From: Pelodera strongyloides
Taxonomy: Eukaryota; Nematoda; Chromadorea; Rhabditida; Rhabditidae
Direction of reading: 5' to 3'
Length of the DNA stretch: 64,000 bases
NCBI GenBank assembly: GCA_036852015.1
Contig: JAANDG010000072.1
Coordinates: 307,330 to 371,329, forward strand
Under the pieces are notes generated by a model. That model worked only from the letters and a program-made list of their open reading frames with translations. It did no database searches and was not told the DNA's origin. A program made the translations under genes and the position numbers. Below are positions 27,501 through 39,308 of this stretch, one piece after another. Position 1 is the first letter of the stretch. Every line of letters starts with the position of its first letter.

Positions 27501-29216
27501 CCACAATTAATGCCTTTTACAACGCTTTCAAAGTATCATGGTGTGTCAGACGGTAAAATATTTCCATTGGTATTGTTGACAGGATTTGTACCTGTTGAGT
27601 TACCCTTTGTTTAGCGTATGCCCTGGCCTGCATGAATTCATTTATCAACAAATACCTGAAGAATTTCTTCCTGAAGGAGAACTCGGTCGTCATTCAAGGT
27701 GCCAGCACTTTTGTTTGTTTTAATTCTAGTAATTGGAAATAATATGTCTCGTCAGCTTTGCTCATTGTCATTTTAGAAAACATGATTACATCATTTTTTT
27801 CTTTCGAATCTTATTGTTAGCTTTTACCTTAAGCCAACCACTTGCAGAATATCTGGCTGTCTTCAATCATCTGGTTGCGTACGTTGACGCCGAACTCTAC
27901 ATGAGTATGAAGGCAATGGACTTCTTTCCTGAACTCTTTGCTATCCCTTGGTATGTCTGAACGGTACATTTCTGATTATTTTCTGTTATCCACTCTTCCC
28001 CGGGACACATTTTCTCGGCTGATATTATTATTATAGATTAAAGTCTGAATAGTAATTTCAAACAGCCGCTTATTTCCTTTTCTTGCTCTATTTTATTAAT
28101 TATGACTTCTTCTCAATCAAGGTTCTTGACGTGTTTTGCTCATGTGCTTCCGCTACACAAATTGTTCCACGTGTGGGACTCGCTACTTCTCGGCGATGCA
28201 TCTTTCCCTCTCTGCGTTGGTGGGTCATTCCTTGTTAGTTGGAATAAGAATTCATTCCGTAAAGCTATTTTATTTTACTCCGTTCTGCCTACCTATCGTT
28301 TTTCAAGGCTTGGCCGTTCTTCATCAGCTGAGGACTCGTCTAACGGAAGGTTCATTCAATGACACAATTCTGCTCTTCTCCGACCTCCCCGATTTGAGTA
28401 TGGAAAGAGTAATCGAGTATTCCATTTACTTCTACTCGATCATCCCGCCGAGTTGCGCGTACCGAGCACAGGGATCGGATAAAGTGAAAACCATAGGTAA
28501 CCGTCATACTGTTCTATTATTTATGCTTCGCGATGCTTATGGTTAGTTCTGTAGCTCAACGTTAGACGGTTCTCGGTCGCGTATACCGATAGTTAACGTA
28601 TTGTTTGTTTTCAGATAGTAATCCCAATGACCCTCGCACATTCACGCACTCTATGACCGAAATGACCTACACACAACTGAAGCTGTATGATTGCCCTCGA
28701 ATCAGCAAGGAGGAACTCGCCTACAGGGTGGAAAAACAGACGGTCCTTGTCATAGACCTCAGGAATCAGCAAGAGTGAGTTGTTTATATGTCGGTAAGTT
28801 AATTCTTGTCATAATATATATAATGTGGTTATTAAATATTGATTGTTTGCAGGTTCAACCGTGGCTCAATAGTGAGAAGCATAAACTACATTAATGCGGA
28901 AGACACATCACTGTCGCATATCAAAAACGTGCTTGATGGTGCACAAGAAAACAAGCATCCGATCTGTGTTCTGGATGGTGGGAAAATGGCGTTGGCCTAT
29001 AAGGTCAGGCAGAAATTTACATTTTTATGCGATTAATTGGTGCAAAACAGTTCGAGCACAGAGCATTTCCGAGCAATATGTTTAATCGCAAGTCTGATAG
29101 TCCCTAATTTTCAGTTCGCCTCCTTCCTCATCTCAACGAATATCAATGGTGTTTGTGTCCTTGATGGAGGTTTCGATGGCTTCCGTAATTATCAATGCCT
29201 GCTGAAAGCTGATTGA
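24515..29216 (+). CDS. TBCK: TBCK: pseudokinase-TBC-rhodanese protein
   Basis: Nineteen plus-strand exons: 24515-24630, 24727-24864, 25020-25187, 25371-25521, 25627-25696, 25873-26103, 26176-26329, 26406-26505, 26594-26707, 26832-26932, 27114-27240, 27340-27487, 27615-27698, 27848-27950, 28122-28219, 28308-28496, 28615-28774, 28853-29003 and 29115-29216. They give 834 residues with all phases consistent. The N-terminal kinase-like domain lacks the HRD loop (HVNIEHLL in its place), but a D-Y-G replaces DFG. The TBC domain (about residues 440-660) keeps both RabGAP fingers, Arg in DVDIPRCHQ and Gln in VYWQGLDSL, plus FFPELFAIPW. A rhodanese-like domain closes the protein (TVLVIDLRNQQEFNRGSI, VCVLDGGFDGF) without an obvious active-site Cys. 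TBCK is a cytoplasmic/endolysosomal protein linked to mTOR signalling and, in vertebrates, to the FERRY complex. The start matches the family start. Confidence 0.96.
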
Positions 29217-30311
29217 AGATTTGTTCCAAAAGGATATTTTACGCGGTCCTTTTTACGGGTCACTTATATACATGCATATCACCTTATGAGATACTGAGAT
29301 ACATGCACTTTTCTCATTTTCTTTTACACCTCTGATTGCCATTTTAAGCGTTCCACTGTGACCTCTAATCCCGGTGCTTTCATGATTTCCAGTGATACTT
29401 GAGATTATGCATAATTAGTTTTGCTACCGTGTTTGCTTTTCGTAATGTTTCTACTTCAACTTTTCATTTTAAATGTTCTCAACCATTCATCTATTGATCT
29501 GCTACTGTATAGATTTTTTTTACAACCGAGGAATGATATAATAAATTTTTTGCTAAACTATGTTGACGGTATTTTTCACAAGACTGATTATAGTATACGT
29601 AATGAGGGATCATAACAAAAACGGTAAGAGCGATATATTAGTTTGTTCAGGGTTTATCAAATCACAACGGGCACACGAGTACAGTGGTACAATTTATTAA
29701 ACATATCTTGTGCACAAAAAAAACGAATAATATTTATTGAGAATCAGGAAGGACGAGTGGATTATTTTTCAGGTGCCTTGGCACGAATGTTAGTGTTGGT
29801 GGCTGAAAAAGAAAAACATTATGAAATCTTCCTAATTTGTTGTTTCTGACACGTAAGACGATTTGTTTAACATATTGGGCCCGAGAATTGGAGTTCACAA
29901 TATTTTGTGCGTCCCCCAATATTGCCGTGCAAGGCTGTAATTTTCCCTTCATATTTATGTGATTGGTTTTCGGTGTCATTGCAGGAGTCTTCTATTTGGG
30001 TGTTGCGTTTTAATGGGATTTCTACACGTTGTACGCCGACCCACAACCGAAATTGAAACTGATAAGCCTCAAAGGAAAAGAGTGTGGCATTGCGTGAGAA
30101 AATAAACTGCTGCCGAGAACACGTCAGCGAAAGTCACAATTCAGAACCACACCTTGAGGGTGTTTGTAGTAAAGTGGCGATGATTAATCTTCCTTGTACA
30201 TTGCCAAAATCGGCAAGTGCACAAAGGGATGTGGGAAAGTGGGAGTAAAGAATACAACAAATTGATTATTAAACTACCTAAATTGGCATAATTTGAAATA
30301 TGTTATCTTAC
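29217..30311. other. Convergent intergenic region
   Basis: TBCK (plus) and the first cysteine-rich gene (minus) converge here. AATAAA at 29540-29545 is a possible plus-strand polyadenylation signal. The last, short exon of the minus-strand gene probably lies at about 30190-30290, but two acceptors compete (before GTAGTTTAAT at about 30278 and before GAAGATTAAT at about 30193). Confidence 0.45.
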
Positions 30312-32509
30312 CTGTGCACTGTTCACTGCACTCTGGCAGCCATGGGGCAACTCCACTCCTCTGGTATTCACAACCCCACCATCCAGCCTCAAGACCGCAC
30401 TGTTTCTCGAACGGCAACTGCACACATCCCAGCAATTGACGGAAGTCACTAAATCAATCATATGTTAACCAATGCCGATTTGACTGCTCTGGAACACGAA
30501 TTTGCGACTAGATCACCCTAATCTTACACAACCTGTATCATTGACACTGCTGCAAAGTTGCCCTCATGTTCCATAAACTTGTAGGCAAATTTGCATTACA
30601 ACATTAATAAGCACATGTACACAAACAAATCAATGAGATCAGTCAACGAAGAGGACTGCAAAATCAGCCAGACTGCAACACTAACAATAAAAACAGCGGA
30701 TTTGCCCCATCACTCACATGCATCTGTTCATTGGGTTGGCAGTGAGCTTGGTGGAGAATTCTTCTCTGCACTGCTTGAATGTACCCTTGAATAGGTGGAA
30801 CACTTCTCCCAAACAAGTCACATCGTCGTTCATGAAAGCTGTAAGAAATGCCATCTAAAAGGTCAAGAAACGCAAGAAAACGAAAAAAAATGTGACGACT
30901 CACAACTTTCATTATATCCAATGCGAGCCATTGATTTGTTGATTGATTAATGGTCAATATCTATTGGTATTCCTGTATTAAAATATGACATGCACTCACT
31001 GTTGAATCCTGCACCGCACACAAATTTGGTGTTTCCGATAATTGTGGCCAGGTACTTCGCCTCGGCAACGGTCTTGCCGGATAGTACATTAAACTAAAAG
31101 CAAGTATTGACATATGAAAGAAGCATATGAAATAAGGTTGATGCCATTATATTTGAGCTTTTTCTATGCGCATATTTATGAACTCTTTGTTCTTCATTCT
31201 GCTGTTGAGGAAGAGAAACTCGCCCTAATGGAGAAGCAGTCGGCCTGTGAGATTCCCAGACATTGTTGGTACTTGGTCCATGCTCTGAAATAACAATTGT
31301 TTTTTTTTTCGAATTACGTGTTGATCATAGGTTGCGGATTGCAACCAACATACAATCGCCGCAAGAATTCCGAATGAATCACTATGTTCTATAAAAGCTC
31401 ACGAGCAAACTTGTTGAGCTGCTGCCGGCCCGGAAGTGTACGCGCCCTCAATCTTTCTGCGGTAGCATTCAGCGTCTTCGTAGAAATTTCCTGGAAATAT
31501 TTACCATTGGTAAAAGAGGCAACAGCTACTGAAAGGAAATAATACATGCACAAAAAGTGTAGACGAGTATATCGGAACTGTTCTATGTCCTACCAACGCA
31601 GTCGGTGGCGTTGATATCCTTTGTGAATTGGTTGCTGCAGCACACATACTGCACTGGATCGCACTGCTCCTTAGTGGCAACGTTGCAGTCGGCGAAAGCG
31701 CCGGCTAAATAAGTAGTTTTTACAAGTATAGACCCCAATCCCTTCACTTCTGAAGTTTCGGCTTGATATTCAGGCTGCTCGATATTCATTCACACTATTC
31801 ATGACGCACATATGTCCTAGAAAGTTCTCGCTGTTCGATATTGATAATCAAAATCAATCGATTTGCCAATGTCTCATTAAATATCCCTTTAAAAATTCCC
31901 GAACTTATTTGTAACGTTGTTTGAAACACCCTCGAAGCAAGATAAGCAATGCCAACGTGAAAGAAAACTCCTCACAGATAAGAGAGGAATCGAATGAGAA
32001 AATGAGCTACCAATTACTACGATTGCACTAATAATTCAGGATACGAAACCTAAATCAGACAAGAAAACAAATCATAGTCCGAAAGTCAAACATTATTCTA
32101 TCTCTTGTGCCATAAAAGTTGTGCAAATGAATGTTTTTGCTCACTGAAAAAGTAGCGAGGTGCAGAATTCCGGTGTATTATTTAGTTTATTATCAACGAG
32201 GAAGGAGAGAAATTTTTTTTTTCCCGCCGTTCACTCAGGCTTTAGGTAAAAAAACAAAACAGTAGCTGAGCTCCACCAACCACATGCGGAAAATGTAAGA
32301 AAACACGTAAAAGATGGGTTGCAAATCGTTCATCAAACGTTTAGTGAATATATGATCAAAATAAATGTTAAATGTTTAACCCAACCAGACCATAATGCAG
32401 AGTATGCGCTCAAAGAAGGTATTCAACGACGGATAAGTAAAGCTGAAAGGCCAACTGCGTGAATTGGGGACTTACCTACGAGTGCTAGCAGAGCGATATA
32501 CTGCCACAT
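30312..32509 (-). CDS. Secreted cysteine-rich protein, DUF19-like family, paralogue 1 (3' end unresolved)
   Basis: Seven minus-strand exons: 32509-32476, 31704-31594, 31490-31403, 31284-31224, 31093-31000, 30838-30718 and 30448-30312. About 215 residues plus an unlocated short last exon. A signal peptide (MWQYIALLALVG) is encoded by exon 1 alone. The mature part has about 18 cysteines, including the shared signatures FVCGAG and WWGCEYQRSG near the C-terminus; both recur in the two neighbouring genes. The spacing resembles the nematode secreted DUF19/T20D4.11-like family of unknown function; this assignment is tentative. The intron 31223-31094 begins with GC (AGG|gcgagt), the only donor that keeps frame. 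A candidate exon at 30546-30585 was left out because it breaks the frame. Confidence 0.72.
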
Positions 32510-34442
32510 GGTTAACCTGGGGAGTACGGGGCAGCCGAGTGGAACAAGAATCGCTAGCCTGACTGGTCTCGTAAATTAGTCTTATCAAGCAATCAATTAT
32601 CGGTGATTCTTTATCTTACCCTCACCCGTTCTCTTCTGGCTCCCGTTGGCCAACGCGGCAAAACGTCAGATACCTCCACGCCCCTGAATAGTAAAAGGCA
32701 CCACATATCTTGCTTACTCGTTTGGAAGGGATGAAGGATCGCGCCCTTCCCAAAGAATACTGGGTCAGTGTGTTAACAGCTGATAAATAAACTAAGCTCC
32801 TTTAGATTAACTGCTGATAACTTAGCTGAGCGTTAAATACTTCTACGGCTGCCTCTTTGTTTTCTCTTCTTTTGTTTTGTTTCATCGGGGAAGTGATTTT
32901 GCAGAAATTCAGCGTCTGACAGTACCAAGTCTTCAATTTGAGTAGCTGGGCCTCTCTTGAGTAGTGAGTAGCTCGTGAGTAAACGAGCTTAGCCTGTGCG
33001 TGTGTTTTTCTCTTTCTTCGTCACTGTACATGTGTTTATCTTATTAATTGAATAAAGAGTTATATATTTGTAGCGGTGTTCGTGAAAATTCAAGGGGACT
33101 CTAAGCCTTGTGCCTGCATTGCAGACCCCAATCCTAGCCCTTTGAAGACCTCCAAGATAAGTCGTTACTCGTTTGCTGCTGCTCATTTCTACTTCCTTAG
33201 GATAAAAGTATAGTACATAGTGTTTGTTGCCACATGAGCCAGCTCCCATATTAAACAAGACACTCTTTTTTACTTGTGTTAATCTATTCGTCTACCAGTA
33301 ATATATCTTATATATTATAATATATATATATAATATATCTATTATATTATATCATATATTATATATATATATTATCTATATTTACTATATATATATACTA
33401 TATATATATATATACTATCATATATATCATATATATATTATATATATAGATATAATAATAATGAAGCTATCATGGGCACGAGTTCGGGGTTCGGGTACTT
33501 AATTTTGGATATTATTCATAATGGAATTTTAATTGAGTGAAAATGAGATAAAACGACTATTTCGGAGTGACGCCCATCTTATAAGCCCGTGTTACGTGGA
33601 CCTATTATTTGCAGGTTGTGTGCATTGTTGTATGTAATGCAGATTCGTGGTCTTTGCACGAAACTGCGAAGTTAATCAACTGTAGAAAAATGCATTAAAT
33701 ACCGATTAAATTAAAATCTGCTGTATTTCGTACTTTTGTATCCACGTATACTTCTTGTTCCCTGCAATACTTCGTAGCTTTTTCCACTTATCTTTGTATT
33801 TACATCCTGATGAATCAATGAATACATGATGACATTACGCCCTCACGCTATTCACGAAAATATGATCGAACGTGACTAATTAAGTCTCTATGTGTTGTCA
33901 TCAGAAGCGACAGATATGCGAAGACAAAAAAATCAAAATTTTCTGCAAAGAATGAGGTGAACTAGATACAGTACACCTCATTATACCACCGGAGTCCGTA
34001 GAAGAGGTGTTGGTGGATTGCAGGTGGATGAATAAAGACACCCTGAAATAATTTTCCCAATTTTTACCTTTTAGTGGCCAATCTGCTGAGGAAGCCGACT
34101 GTGAAAAATTAACAAATAAATGAGCTATCAACATTTTTGTGTGTGTACTTGCAAGTGATTTTAAACGTTCAGGGACGCCGAGAAGGATAAAACAATTATT
34201 TATTCGAAACAAAGATAAAAATTGCTTAGAATGCTTGAGATTATTCACATTATAATAGACGTTCAGGCTTTCATCCGATGATGTTTCCACTGATCGGTGC
34301 TGGAAAATGGAGGGAATTAACAAACATATAAATAAAAAGTGTTACAAATTGAGTAGGCCTCGAAAAGCGTATTTTATAAACACAAAAATGAAAACGTCAG
34401 CACTGTCTTCTTAAACTAGTAAGTAGTAAGGCAAAAATTAAT
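32510..34442. other. Intergenic region between cysteine-rich paralogues 1 and 2
   Basis: About 1.9 kb with no supportable exon. It should contain the promoter of paralogue 1 just right of 32509. An AT microsatellite occupies 33300-33461. Confidence 0.55.
33300..33461. repeat. AT microsatellite
   Basis: About 160 bases built almost only of TA/TAT units, with many short self-complementary blocks able to extrude hairpins. Confidence 0.95.
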
Positions 34443-36251
34443 TCACCATGGAGCTGAAATTAAATTCTCGATGCGACATTATGACATTGGTTTTACTCAG
34501 GGTTGTATTGATTTGATTGTTGCTTGAAAAATTGCATATATCCACTTACTGGAGCACTTGAGAGGGCAAGCTGGGAATCGGGTGAAGATTTGCACACGGG
34601 AGTACTCGCATCCCCAGAACATGGCCGCCTGATTGGCCTGACCACATCCCCGCGAAAAGACATTCTCAAAGCAGGACAGCATCTGGTTGCCCAAACTAAA
34701 ACAAAATGTCTATTCTTTGCCCAACGCGCTTCTGTTCAAGGACATGATTCCCGTTTTCCACAGTTTTCACAATGTGTCATGTTGGAACAGGTTCTCGTAA
34801 TTTTGTAACCTTTTCATTTGGTAGATGAGACAATGAGTAACAACGTTAGTACACCTTCATAAACACGATGGCTTAGCTTCTTAAGCATAGTCATGAACTT
34901 TACAAATGGCATTCTATTTAACGGTTTCAAAAAATTCTACTAAGAATTGAAACCCACAAGCAAGCATCAATAGGGGACTCGTGACTTTTCCTCTCGAATG
35001 AGTAGCGGCAAGCTCTCAGGTCGGCCGCCTCATTTTGCCATGTAGCCTTCATGCAATCTTCGTTGTGAAGTTGAACTGGAAAAGGCAAAACGTATATGTA
35101 TATTTAGATGAAAAACAATATGTGGGAGTTATGCAGCCAGTTACACTTAAGACACTACATGTCCAAAACTGGCGTAACTGCAAAAAAAGAAAGAAAAGAA
35201 AGCTGACTTTGCAAACCAGCTCCACATACGAAGTGCATCTCATTGAAAAACGATGAAAAGACGTAGGCCTGAAAATGTTAGTTTAAGAAATCAAAAATTC
35301 TATCGGATAATCGGATAATTGATAGTTTTGATGAATTAACTTACATCATCAACGTTAACTGTTGCCTGAATGAAGTAACTCGGTGATATACACGACGCAT
35401 AGTTGGATCCCATGCATACTTTGAACTTTCGGAAGGCCCTGAATGAAATGTTATTTGTTAAAAAAGTGCTTTTTGGATGAAACTGAAATAATGTGAGCGC
35501 TTCGCGCTTACAAAGGACAGTCAGCTAACGCGGTGAACGCGCAGCCTAAAAAAGTTCAGTTGGATGTTACAGTGATTCTAGTGCTCTGATTTTCAACTAA
35601 ATATTGTTTAGTCAATCTAGGAATGGTATATGTGATGCGAAAATGCAACACGTAAAACCTAAAAAAAGGTCCACTACCTGCAGACTCCAAGGGTCTGGTC
35701 GATTCCGCTCTCAAACTCTCGTTCCACCTAAAGAAAAATCATCAATATGTGTGTGCGCTGGGTTTCTTTTAACATAAATAGCGGAAATCGACTTTATTCA
35801 ATCATCAATAAGAGAAAACGAAAAAAATGACATAAAATCATTCGTACCTGATATCTGTATTCAGTTGGTCTATGCCACGGTTGTGTGATGTTAACATTCA
35901 AATCAACGCTCAGTGCTCCTTGGCACTCATGGTACAGTGCATCATTGCATTCTTGAGCAAACACAGCCCCTCCGCTCACTGAAACAAAGTAGGCTAAGGA
36001 CCTGAACGGAGACGTGCTACATAAAGGCTTTTTATCCAGCAGTGATTGTTCAGTTAACTCATGAACATATTTCCAAAGAAACAAAAGATTCCTCCATCAA
36101 CAGTTAAAATTACGCGCTCAATTTTGGTGACTTCATATTTTGTAACAAAAGGATTAAATATATATTTACTCTTTTTTGTTTGAAACATTTCTAATGGCTA
36201 AAGTAATTACTTACGGAGTAGGACGAATAGAAGGTTGTTGCAGCCGTGCAT
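34443..36251 (-). CDS. Secreted cysteine-rich protein, DUF19-like family, paralogue 2
   Basis: Eight minus-strand exons: 36251-36215, 35978-35848, 35727-35678, 35438-35345, 35268-35208, 35057-34958, 34695-34550 and 34453-34443 (TGA). They give 209 residues, phases consistent. Exon 1 is a signal peptide (MHGCNNLLFVLL). The mature protein carries the block order of its neighbours: VCRAFRKFKVCMG, FVCGAG, C-x-ENVF and FWGCEYSRVQ, ending in CPLKCSTPW. The last exon contributes only 11 nt (Thr-Pro-Trp-stop). A possible micro-exon at 35510-35545 was rejected because skipping it restores a perfect frame and the family alignment. Function unknown; extracellular by prediction. It is on the same strand as paralogues 1 and 3, each with its own signal peptide exon, so they look like tandem duplicates. 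Confidence 0.8.
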
Positions 36252-37150
36252 CGCCTACGAGAAGAGCTGGACGCTGTGATAACAGGGCCTCGGCGCATCA
36301 TTTGGTAATAAAGTGAGATTCAAGGCGATAAAATCACTTATAACGATGCCACGCAACACCGCCATCAATACAGTACATTGGACTGGAACCGAAGTGTCGA
36401 GTCAAAACTAATTATGTGTGTTATTATGGCCATTTCACTGGGCGAACAATCAGAAGATTATTTTGTCCAGCACAGATCGCTATTGATTAGCTGGGCCGAA
36501 AGTAAGACACCCACTGTATAAAATACACGTAATGGAAGGGTTTCAGCATCCCGATTTATGTTATCATTGTATTTTGTGATCATGGGAAATCATTTTTGCG
36601 TGTTTTGTCATCTTGAAGGCCTTTTAGAAAGGTTCAACTTTCCTAGTAAAAAAAGAGCAATTATTCCTATTCCATTCAAAAGCTGACCACGAAACATATA
36701 CGTCTAGCAAATGAATGTTTTCTCAAGTAAGATGAAAGATTTAGCTTTCTCAGTCGCAAGAATTTTTATTGAAAAAATTAATTAATTCACAAGTCTTGTA
36801 TCCTTTTTCAATCTCCATGCTTAGCCATCGCACTATCATAATAACTAATAAGCTAGTATTATGGAAATGTGTAAAACATCCGCTCGGCGAGCTAAACATT
36901 TAATAACAGAATTTGTCCGAAAAACATGCTAAAACAGCGGATGTTTTCTCTGGCAACTGTGTATATAACATATATAAGTCTGGACGTATGTGGATTTTTG
37001 TGAAATAAGTAAACACAGAGATACATAATATACTTTATTGATAAAACGCACATACACATAACGGGACCTGGATTTTTTGTGTTTATTTTGTGAAAATGAA
37101 TTAGTCGCGAACAAGGAGATTCGAGAAAATGTCGTCCTCCGCTTTCCTCC
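36252..37150. other. Intergenic region between cysteine-rich paralogues 2 and 3
   Basis: About 0.9 kb, AT-rich, no exon supported. Its left part is upstream sequence of paralogue 2 and its right part the 3' flank of paralogue 3. Confidence 0.55.
37082..37087 (-). terminator. AATAAA polyadenylation signal of cysteine-rich paralogue 3
   Basis: The minus strand reads AATAAA about 65 bases after the TAG stop at 37151, which supports the placement of the 17-nt last exon. Confidence 0.6.
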
Positions 37151-38748
37151 CTATCTCGATGGGTTGACTGAAAACAAACCAGGTAAACTTGAGATTACAT
37201 AAAATCAGCGGCTACTAAATGGTTTGTCCATACCGAAACGCGCCTTGGTTTTATGAATCTCGGTTCTTGGTTCTTTAAACATTACACCCTACCCGTTCCA
37301 CCCATTGTTAAATCGGTCTGCAATAGAATGACTGGTTTAAATACGAGCGTGTTCCCATTTAGCAACTTACATGTGCAGAAGACCTGAGAACATTGCGGGA
37401 AAAGGGAAGTGGCTCCCGTTCTTTCATATTCACATCCAAACCAGGCAGCTGCGATTCCGCAATCGAAGAACAAGTTACGGAAGCACTTTGACGCTATGTC
37501 AACGTATCTGAAATAAATCTTCTAATTAATGACGACGGAAAACGGATAGTATGTAATAGAGGGCAAACTTTTTTATTATTACAATTTATGCTATTTACAT
37601 TTCCGGTGGCTCAGTCCAATTGATTCATCAGACAAAAATGTCACTTACGCGCATAGATCCTTAAAGTCCAATTCAATCGATTTATAGAAGTCATCCAGAC
37701 ATTTGTCCATAGCGCTTCCTTGCGTGGCGAATACGTTTGCTGAGCAAGCGTCGGTGTTGGCGAAAACTGAAAATCAAATATTTACTTATAAATATCATAA
37801 TATAATATTAATACGTATACAATTTTCGTAGCCTTTTCATCAGTCTTTTCACTAAAAATGCGAGCCCTTACCTTGCATTCCAGCTCCGCAAACGAAATCG
37901 AACTGATTCATGAACGACTGATACGTGTACGACTGAAATAAAGGATTGTGATGGTTTATACTCCGCTTCCCTCCCAAGCACAATTGATTTTACATTGCTG
38001 GCCAATTTATAGATATTGTTGTCAAATTGAAAAGAAAAAGTTAGAATCATGTACATCTCGTTGCGAGATCCCAGTAGATGTTCCATTTGCTGTGACCAAC
38101 AGTCCGGCCTTGTTGAAGAAGCAATTGTCATAGTTCTGTGAGTTCCTGAAAATATGCGTTTCATCAAATGCCTTATTAATTGAGGCGGATTTACATAGAT
38201 CGCTAAAAAGGTTTATTTCATGCAAACAAAAAAACCTACGAGAACTGTGTTTTCATAATCTTAAAGGCTGCGCACACTTCGAAAAGTTGGTATGTTCCTT
38301 GATTTCCGATTAAAGCTTCGACTGCTTTACGCAGCTGGTGAGAAGTCTTGACGCCATACGCAGCTATAATTAACAAAATTAAGTGATCAAGGGCTCAAAA
38401 TAACATAACAATTTGCAATGCAATAAACCAAAATGGGGAACAGAAACAAACTAACGATCGAGTCCCAAATAATCGTTGAAAGCTTTCTGGGCCCTTGCAA
38501 GCTCCTGTGAATCACATGGCCCAAACTGGGGCGGCCTGAATTGGGCTTGTGCCCCAACTGAAAAAAAAAGAATTTGAAAACCGGACCACAACGTTCTCGC
38601 TGATACTTCTTTGTACCGAAAAATGCCGTGCAGTTGTGCACAACATATTCATTTAAAAAGACTTGCATTTTAACAATAATGTAAAATACTTGAGCATTTT
38701 ATACAAAAAAATACCTGTTAGTAGAAGGAATACAACGATGGGCAACAT
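37151..38748 (-). CDS. Secreted cysteine-rich protein, DUF19-like family, paralogue 3
   Basis: Eight minus-strand exons: 38748-38715, 38557-38456, 38363-38240, 38145-38055, 37932-37872, 37766-37649, 37507-37371 and 37167-37151 (TAG). They give 227 residues, phases consistent. The signal peptide is MLPIVVFLLLT in exon 1. Mature sequence: a proline-rich start (FRPPQFGPC), then a cysteine pattern with FVCGAGMQ and WFGCEYERTG, the same landmarks as paralogues 1 and 2, ending CTFNPSR. Sequence outside the landmarks is strongly diverged, so the duplications are not recent or the family evolves fast. An AATAAA follows at 37087-37082. Probably extracellular; no known activity. Confidence 0.8.
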
Positions 38749-39308
38749 GTCTAGGCGACGCAACGCTTAGGCACCAATTGCCCGCTTTATCATGGAAACT
38801 ATTAAACACATTTATTACCTCTCTCACTATCAAAAGCCACGCACAAGTTTCTGAAGTAATTGACTGAGACACCGAATCAGAACTTGGAAAGGGATTTATA
38901 GATTGGCATCATAGTTTAAAATGGCGTTTTTATGAATTCATTACTACTGTTGAATAAAAAAAAATCATCATCTCAAACATTGCAATATTCAGCAAATTAT
39001 AAATTGCAAATATCTTTACGGTACGCATTAGTCTTTCTCCACGAACAAAAACACTTAAACTCTCTGCCTAAAACAATTATGAGGGATAATGTATAAAAAT
39101 TTTTCGAAATCATTGTCTAGCATTCATTGAAAAGTGCAGAGATTTTGTTGCACTGAATGAGTCAGTATCCAATTACACCCTGTTCATAATTCGTAAAAGT
39201 GTAATGCTCAAAAAAGCACACGATCATTTTTACAAATATTTATTTACACTAATATCATAAACAGCCATCGAGGAAAGGGAATCATGGGGGATGGGAAGCT
39301 CCTTATTG
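38749..39308. other. Intergenic region between F-box/LRR gene and cysteine-rich paralogue 3
   Basis: About 560 bases on an all-minus-strand stretch. It contains the F-box gene 3' UTR and the upstream region of paralogue 3. No other coding signal was seen. Confidence 0.6.
39239..39244 (-). terminator. AATAAA polyadenylation signal of F-box/LRR gene
   Basis: The minus strand reads AATAAA about 65 bases downstream of the TAA stop at 39309. Confidence 0.65.

Noticed and set aside
30546..30585. Extra exon in cysteine-rich paralogue 1
   Set aside because: It cannot be joined in phase; direct joining of 30718 to 30448 keeps frame and matches the paralogues.
35510..35545. Micro-exon in cysteine-rich paralogue 2
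   Set aside because: Including it causes a stop or frame shift; skipping it gives VCRAFRKFKVCMG in frame.
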